Shown here one piece after another: positions 59,466-64,000 of a stretch of 64,000 bases of DNA. The notes under the pieces are model-generated. The model saw only the letters and a program-made list of their open reading frames with translations, made no database searches and was not told the origin of the DNA. The translations under genes were made by a program, and so were the position numbers. The DNA comes from Ketobacter sp964016105. Lineage in GTDB: Bacteria > Pseudomonadota > Gammaproteobacteria > Pseudomonadales > Ketobacteraceae. Within the stretch, counting starts at the first letter, position 1; the number at the start of each line of letters is the position of its first letter. The stretch lies in NCBI GenBank assembly GCA_964016105.1, contig CAXHEX010000011.1, positions 62,001 through 126,000 on the forward strand, given 5' to 3'.

Positions 59466-60314
59466 ATGGATAGCAAACGCATCGGGCTCATCTCAGTACA
59501 CAGCTCCAGCCTCATTTTTGGCGGCACAGCGTTGTTTTCCAGCTGGGTGTCTTTACCCTCCAGCGATATCACGTTTTGGCGCAGCTGGGTTGCGGCACTG
59601 GCTCTGTTTTTGTTGTTGCGCTTTAGGGGAATAAAAACCCGCTTGAACAGCACAAGGGACACCATCGCCATGGTGATTGCAGGCATACTGCTGGGTGCGC
59701 ACTGGATAACTTACTTCCACGCCATGCAAGTATCCGGAGTAGCAGTGGGAATCATTGCTTTGTTTACCTACCCCATGTTCACGGTGTTTATTGAGCCACT
59801 GTTCAAAAGTCAACATCCCCACTGGCAGGATATTCTGTGCGCTGGACTGGTTCTGCTAGGGGTGATTTTGCTGGTACCTGAGTTTGACACACAAAACCCC
59901 GTAACCCAGGGCATATTGTGGGGTCTGTTTTCCGCCCTATTATTTGCCTTGCGTAACGTAATGCAGGGACATTACCTAAAAGCCTATCGTGGCGAAACCA
60001 GTATGCTTTACCAAGCGGCCTTGGCGGCCATGGTCTGTATTCCCTTCCTCACTGAAGCACCCAGCAACATACACAATCATGACTGGCTACTTCTGCTGTT
60101 ACTCGGTTGCGTGTTTACCGCCCTGCCCCATTCCCTGTTCGCCACCAGCTTGCGTTACCTTAAGGCAAAATCCGTAAGCCTGATTGCTTGTCTACAACCC
60201 GTATATGGTATTGCCCTGGCAGTTATGCTGCTATCTGAACAACTGGCCTGGACCACTTTGTTGGGAGGCGCACTCATCGTGGGCACTGCGGCAGTAGAAA
60301 CCTACCGATCTTAA
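59466..60314 (+). CDS. EamA/DMT-family transporter
   Basis: 282 residues with about ten hydrophobic segments in two EamA repeats (SSLIFGGTALFSSWV, GAHWITYFHAMQVSGVAVGI; second half SALLFALRNVMQG, SLIACLQPVYGIALAVMLLSEQL). Drug/metabolite transporters of this type export amino acids, purines or other small molecules; the substrate is not readable. ATG five bases after the preceding stop, so likely co-transcribed with the DedA-PAP2 gene. Confidence 0.88.
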   Translation: MDSKRIGLISVHSSSLIFGGTALFSSWVSLPSSDITFWRSWVAALALFLLLRFRGIKTRLNSTRDTIAMVIAGILLGAHWITYFHAMQVSGVAVGIIALFTYPMFTVFIEPLFKSQHPHWQDILCAGLVLLGVILLVPEFDTQNPVTQGILWGLFSALLFALRNVMQGHYLKAYRGETSMLYQAALAAMVCIPFLTEAPSNIHNHDWLLLLLLGCVFTALPHSLFATSLRYLKAKSVSLIACLQPVYGIALAVMLLSEQLAWTTLLGGALIVGTAAVETYRS

Positions 60315-60625
60315 GTACAAAAATTGACCAGCAAGCAAGGGTTGTATTCACGTTACCAGAACACTATTATGATTCCACTCCCTCGGATCAGGTTTTGCCC
60401 ATAGATCACTATAATCAAGTGCCATCCTGATGTGAGGGAGACCAAATTCCCTGGTTTGGCTGATCAATTCATTAACTCAGTCAACCATCTTGAAGCTCCA
60501 TCCAGTTACATAATTCAACAGTAAACATAGTGCGAATGCTTTGCATAATTTGTAATTAGGGGATTACAATCTGCACAATCAGCAATTCCCTATTCACTGT
60601 TAGTTACAAGAAGTAGCTTGAACAA
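60315..60625. other. Gap upstream of the HD-GYP gene
   Basis: 311 bases with no gene. It contains the long inverted repeat at 60378-60440, a CCAAA/TTTGG pair near 60441-60458, and AT-rich DNA at 60530-60600 that probably holds the promoter of the HD-GYP gene. No c-di-GMP riboswitch motif was recognised. Confidence 0.5.
60378..60440. repeat. 15-bp imperfect inverted repeat
   Basis: CTCCCTCGGATCAGG (60378-60392) and CCTGATGTGAGGGAG (60426-60440) pair at 13 of 15 positions around a 33-base spacer. It may be a regulator site or RNA stem in the leader of the HD-GYP gene. Confidence 0.6.
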
Positions 60626-61906
60626 ATGGCGATCAGCTCACACAAAGTCCAATCCGATGATTTACAAATCGGAATGTTCGTATCGGGTATTGACCGACCC
60701 TGGAGAGAAACGCCGTTTCCAATCCAGGGCTTTCATATCGAGAAACGGGCACAACTCGACAAGCTCAAGCAGCTATGCGAGTGGGTCTATGTGGACGTTC
60801 GCAAATCCCGTTTCCAGCACAAGAATCTTCGCAAATACAGTGAAATCAGTTTTGTTTCCCGCCACTACGAGCAACGCCAAAAACGAAATGGCCGTGAAGT
60901 TCTAAATCTTCGCCTACGTAGCATACAAAACGACCGGCCCTATAAATCCCTCACCAATCTCAATAGCGAGATGCGACAGGCAAGACGCCTGCACAAACGC
61001 ATTCGAGACAGAATCACCCAAACGCTGCTTGGCTTGACGGGCAAAGGCAGACTGGGCGTGGATGGCCTGCAGGATGTATCCCAGGAGCTGGTGAACAGCG
61101 TCATCCGTAACCCGGATGCATTCACCTATCTTTCTCGGATCGACGCCCACAGTGAAGACGTGCTCAACTACAGCATTCGGCTGGCCACCTGGGCGGTTCT
61201 CACCGGTAGACACCTGGATCTTAACCGCGACGCCATGTCAGATATGGCCCTGGCGGCCCTGCTCTGCAAAATAGGTTACACCACCGTACCTCAAGAGTTA
61301 CTCAAAGCGAAAGGCACCCCAACCCCCCATGTGGAAGAGATGCTGAAATGGTCGCTGGTGCGGGGCGTTAAGCAATTGCGGGCAAAAGATGAATTCAATA
61401 GCCGCATGGTCAAGCTGGTGTCCCATCACCTTGAGCGTTTTGATGGCAGCGGCTTCCCTCGAGGTGTCAGTGGACGCCACATTCCCTTCTTGGCTCAAGT
61501 GATTGGTCTGGCAGACTACTACGAGAACCTGGTCAGCCACGATTTTAGAGATCACCCACTGGCCTCCGCGGACGCGGTGCGAGAGCTGTTCCTGCAGCGT
61601 GACCGGCAATTTGATGCATTCCTGGTGGAAGAATTTATCCAAGCCATCGGCCTCTATCCAACCGGTTCGGTACTCACCTTGAACGATCAAAGATTAGCCA
61701 TTGTTATTGGTCAGAACGCGCAGCGCTTGAAACCAACGGTGCTGGTACTAGAAGACGATCGCAAACCCTGGCAGGTTTTTCGTACGCGTGTGATTGATCT
61801 AAGCCAACCCAACTGCGAAGATTTTGTAATCGCAAGCCAACCTGCCCTAGACCCCGACAACGACCACCGCTCCAAGCGCTATTTTAAGCGCGCCTCCTCC
61901 TTCTAA
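60626..61906 (+). CDS. Degenerate HD-GYP protein with DUF3391-type N-terminus
   Basis: 426 residues. The N-terminal part (VQSDDLQIGMFVSGIDRPWRETPF) is the DUF3391-like region often preceding HD-GYP. In the HD-GYP domain the catalytic HD of HDxGK is replaced: residues 214-218 read CKIGY, so His, Asp and Lys are all lost. The later motif HHLERFDGSGFPRG (267-280) is conserved. Without the HD metal ligands it should not hydrolyse c-di-GMP and may sense or scaffold instead. It precedes a diguanylate cyclase gene. ATG at 60626 with a weak Shine-Dalgarno. Confidence 0.88.
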   Translation: MAISSHKVQSDDLQIGMFVSGIDRPWRETPFPIQGFHIEKRAQLDKLKQLCEWVYVDVRKSRFQHKNLRKYSEISFVSRHYEQRQKRNGREVLNLRLRSIQNDRPYKSLTNLNSEMRQARRLHKRIRDRITQTLLGLTGKGRLGVDGLQDVSQELVNSVIRNPDAFTYLSRIDAHSEDVLNYSIRLATWAVLTGRHLDLNRDAMSDMALAALLCKIGYTTVPQELLKAKGTPTPHVEEMLKWSLVRGVKQLRAKDEFNSRMVKLVSHHLERFDGSGFPRGVSGRHIPFLAQVIGLADYYENLVSHDFRDHPLASADAVRELFLQRDRQFDAFLVEEFIQAIGLYPTGSVLTLNDQRLAIVIGQNAQRLKPTVLVLEDDRKPWQVFRTRVIDLSQPNCEDFVIASQPALDPDNDHRSKRYFKRASSF

Positions 61907-61962
61907 CGAATTACCTGTCTAATAAAATTCCCAATATTTTCTGCCGCTTCCGGGAAAGCTTC

Positions 61963-61968
61963 TATACT
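61963..61968 (+). promoter_or_regulatory. Possible -10 box of the diguanylate cyclase gene
   Basis: TATACT, 49-54 bases before the ATG at 62017. The -35 region is weak. Confidence 0.3.
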
Positions 61969-62016
61969 CATTCTGTGTGATCCATTCTCATTCCAGAAGT
62001 AGAATCAAATAACAAA

Positions 62017-63282
62017 ATGCAAGCGGCCCACTCCCAAAAATACGCAGTGACAGACCCTGCTCTTAAACAGGAAATTGAGAATATCCTCAATTCCGGTTTT
62101 CGTTTTTTGCGATTTCCAACTTATTTGGAAGGTTACTTTACTCATGCCTACCGCAAGCTGGCGCTGAAGCACTTACTCTCCAATACCCTATACCTGTTTG
62201 TACTCTATCTTGTGCTAGGGGTGCTGGCCTACGTTCAATTCAACGACCTCAGTTCCACCACCTTTTACTACACCTACGGATTAACCGGCCTGGGCCTGGC
62301 TTTTATCCACCTTTCCGCCCGCTCGCCGCGCATGGATCGATGGTTTCACTGGTATACCGGCGTTACCGCCATGGTTGTGTTGGCGGCCATGATGACCACC
62401 GCCGCCAGCATTGATCACCCCGAGGCGGTGGTGGGAATGAATGCATTAACCATTTACACCGTGATCATTATTTACTCAATGTCTAAAATGCGCTTCTATA
62501 ACACGGTTATATGGTGTCATCTTGCGGCATTAATCAGCCTGGTGGCGCTCAAGTTTATGGGCTTGAGCCAATCACTGTTTAATTTTCAAACATTCTACGT
62601 TACAGCCAATGTTATCGGTATGGGTATCGCCTACATCATCGAGCACCGGGAACGAGCCATGTTTCTGCAGGGCTTATTGTTGGATATTGATAAAGCAGAA
62701 AAGGACATACTGAATGTCAATCTGGAAAAACTGTCCCGTGAAGACGCTCTGACGGGGCTTGCCAACCGCCGCTATTTTGATGAAAGCCTGCAAATGGAAT
62801 GGAATCGCTGCCTGCGTGAAAAGAAACCCCTGTCTTTAATCCTTTTGGACATCGATTTTTTTAAGCAGTATAACGACCTCTATGGCCACATGGCTGGAGA
62901 TCACTGCCTGACTCAGGTAGCCCGTGCATTGAAAAAAGAAGCCAGCCGTCCCGCTGAATTGGTGGGCCGCTACGGTGGCGAAGAGTTCATCATGCTTTAC
63001 CCCAACATTGATGCTACCCAGATTAAAAGCACCCTGGTGAGAATTCAGCAGCGAATCATCGATTTAAATATCCCCCATGATGGCTCCAGCATTGCTAAAA
63101 CCGTCACCGCCAGTTTGGGGGCCGCTACGGTTTACCCAGTGAAGCAGTTGAAACCTGAGCGTTTAATCAGCGAATCCGATCAAATGTTATACAAGTCCAA
63201 AGACAGTGGTCGCAACTGCTGGTTCAACACTCAAATATCCCACGCAGAACCGGAACAGCAAAAGCTTATAAGCCTGTCATAG
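62017..63282 (+). CDS. Membrane diguanylate cyclase (GGDEF)
   Basis: 421 residues. Six or so hydrophobic segments between residues 50 and 215 form a membrane sensor without known ligand. After a short coiled helix the GGDEF domain begins with DALTGLANRRYFDESL and has the active site RYGGEEFIML. The inhibitory I-site is RPAE rather than RxxD, so product inhibition may be altered. The cyclase should make c-di-GMP from GTP. It lies between the degenerate HD-GYP gene and a PAS chemoreceptor. Confidence 0.93.
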   Translation: MQAAHSQKYAVTDPALKQEIENILNSGFRFLRFPTYLEGYFTHAYRKLALKHLLSNTLYLFVLYLVLGVLAYVQFNDLSSTTFYYTYGLTGLGLAFIHLSARSPRMDRWFHWYTGVTAMVVLAAMMTTAASIDHPEAVVGMNALTIYTVIIIYSMSKMRFYNTVIWCHLAALISLVALKFMGLSQSLFNFQTFYVTANVIGMGIAYIIEHRERAMFLQGLLLDIDKAEKDILNVNLEKLSREDALTGLANRRYFDESLQMEWNRCLREKKPLSLILLDIDFFKQYNDLYGHMAGDHCLTQVARALKKEASRPAELVGRYGGEEFIMLYPNIDATQIKSTLVRIQQRIIDLNIPHDGSSIAKTVTASLGAATVYPVKQLKPERLISESDQMLYKSKDSGRNCWFNTQISHAEPEQQKLISLS

Positions 63283-63374
63283 CGGTAAAGAAAATTCTTG
63301 CACTCAAGAACGTCCATAGGGCCAATCCTTACTACACTAAAAAAAGGAACTAAAAGCAAAATGGACTAGCCCCT

Positions 63375-64000
63375 ATGCGTGTAAACATGCCTGTGACCCA
63401 AAAAGAGGTTCGCCTCAGCCCGGGTCAAACCATCGTATCCAAAACCAACCCTAAAGGTGTCATCACTTACATCAACCGGGATTTTGTGGAAATCAGTGGT
63501 TACAGCGAAGCCGAACTCATCGGCCAAGCACACAACTTGATACGTCACCCCGATATGCCCCAGGCGGCTTTTGCGGATCTTTGGCGAACAGTTCAGGCGG
63601 GCAAACCCTGGCGCGGCATCGTCAAAAACCGCTGTAAAAATGGTGATCACTATTGGGTGGAAGCCAACGTAACCCCCATTTGGTCCAATGGGGTCATTAC
63701 CGAATACATGTCCGTTCGCAACGCGCCCAGCCAACAGCAGGTGGACGAAGCAGAAGCCCTCTATCAAAAGCTGAACGCAGGAGAGCCGATCCCAACTTCC
63801 CTGGCGGCAAAACTGGAAGGCTATTGGCAACCCTTATCCCTGAAAGGAAAATTAACAGCAATTTTGTCTCTGTTTGGGTTACTGCTGCTGGCGGACTACG
63901 GCCTCAGCGGTCAAGCGTTGCCCTGGCCCTATCTACTTACCCTGGGGATCATGTGCTACGCCCTTTTCCAATTCATGCAGCGCGTGGTGTCGGAGCCACT
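63375..64000 (+). CDS. PAS-domain (Aer-like) chemoreceptor, partial
   Basis: About 208 residues before the right edge. The N-terminal PAS domain is Aer-like (MPVTQKEVRLSPGQTIVSK, INRDFVEISGYSEAELIG, HNLIRHPDMPQAAFADLW, WVEANVTPIW). A hydrophobic pair begins at about residue 160 (LTAILSLFGLLLLADYG). The signalling bundle lies outside the window. Aer proteins bind FAD and report redox or oxygen state. Starts ATG at 63375 or 63387. A two-codon ORF (ATG GAC TAG) at 63361-63369 sits directly behind the AAGGA. Confidence 0.87.
   Translation, partial: MRVNMPVTQKEVRLSPGQTIVSKTNPKGVITYINRDFVEISGYSEAELIGQAHNLIRHPDMPQAAFADLWRTVQAGKPWRGIVKNRCKNGDHYWVEANVTPIWSNGVITEYMSVRNAPSQQQVDEAEALYQKLNAGEPIPTSLAAKLEGYWQPLSLKGKLTAILSLFGLLLLADYGLSGQALPWPYLLTLGIMCYALFQFMQRVVSEP

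Noticed and set aside
60315..60625. c-di-GMP riboswitch before the HD-GYP gene
   Set aside because: No conserved GEMM core or tetraloop receptor pattern was recognised.
63366..63830. 154-residue minus-strand frame at the right edge
   Set aside because: Antisense to a clear PAS domain on the plus strand.
1..64000. tRNA, rRNA, CRISPR, insertion sequences
   Set aside because: Scanned by eye for cloverleaf TTCGA contexts, spaced direct repeats and transposase motifs; none found. An automated tRNA and IS search would settle it.

Overview
The window looks like ordinary chromosome of a Gram-negative gammaproteobacterium. It carries outer-membrane machinery (TamA/TamB, beta-barrels, lipoproteins with lipoboxes), PBP1b, and the order nadD-rsfS-rlmH-mrdA-mrdB-mltB-rlpA-dacA, which is familiar from Pseudomonas and marine relatives. 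GC looks moderate. Several genes start with TTG or GTG. No tRNA, rRNA, insertion sequence, prophage or CRISPR array was seen. An oligotrophic marine lineage (Alcanivorax/Ketobacter-like) is a guess from gene content only.

Layout. 0-6.3 kb: a patatin-like lipase cut by the left edge, a thioesterase, the cofactor genes thiD-thiE-hemL, and a CsdA/DeaD helicase. 6.3-13 kb: mrcB (PBP1b) with a TPR lipoprotein, a PfkB kinase, a cNMP-domain protein, and a haem-type ABC pair hmuUV. Upstream of hmuU lies a short, terminator-ended, Fur-box-controlled transcript that looks non-coding. 13-18.2 kb: a Rieske ferredoxin with an LCM-type methyltransferase, then a nitrate/taurine-class ABC transporter behind a sigma-54-like promoter. 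18.2-22.7 kb: a porin plus small periplasmic binding protein pair, a DUF2058 protein and a lipoprotein protease with Sel1 repeats.

22.7-34.6 kb is the least conventional part. On the minus strand are a c-type haem protein, a LamG/di-haem lipoprotein and a Tat-exported DUF1501 protein. Divergent from them is a large di-haem lipoprotein resembling the alpha subunit of hydrazine synthase, next to a CRP-like site. Downstream follow two outer-membrane beta-barrel proteins, a TlpA thioredoxin, a tiny DUF4266 lipoprotein ending in a Gly-rich Cys-Gly-Cys tail, and a DUF3570 barrel. All carry export signals, so this reads as an envelope or surface redox/metal system of unknown job.

34.7-46.2 kb: a REC-REC-HD-GYP regulator, proA, then the cell-elongation and NAD block through dacA and a D-amino-acid-transaminase-like gene. 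46.2-55.8 kb: a glycine-heptad lipoprotein, a chemoreceptor, a membrane-anchored hydrolase, and tamB/tamA. This block separates dacA-dat from ybeD-lipB-lipA (56.1-58.1 kb), which often follow directly. 58.1-64 kb: a DedA-PAP2 fusion, an EamA transporter, then a signalling cluster of an HD-GYP protein with a lost HD motif, a diguanylate cyclase, and a PAS chemoreceptor cut by the right edge.
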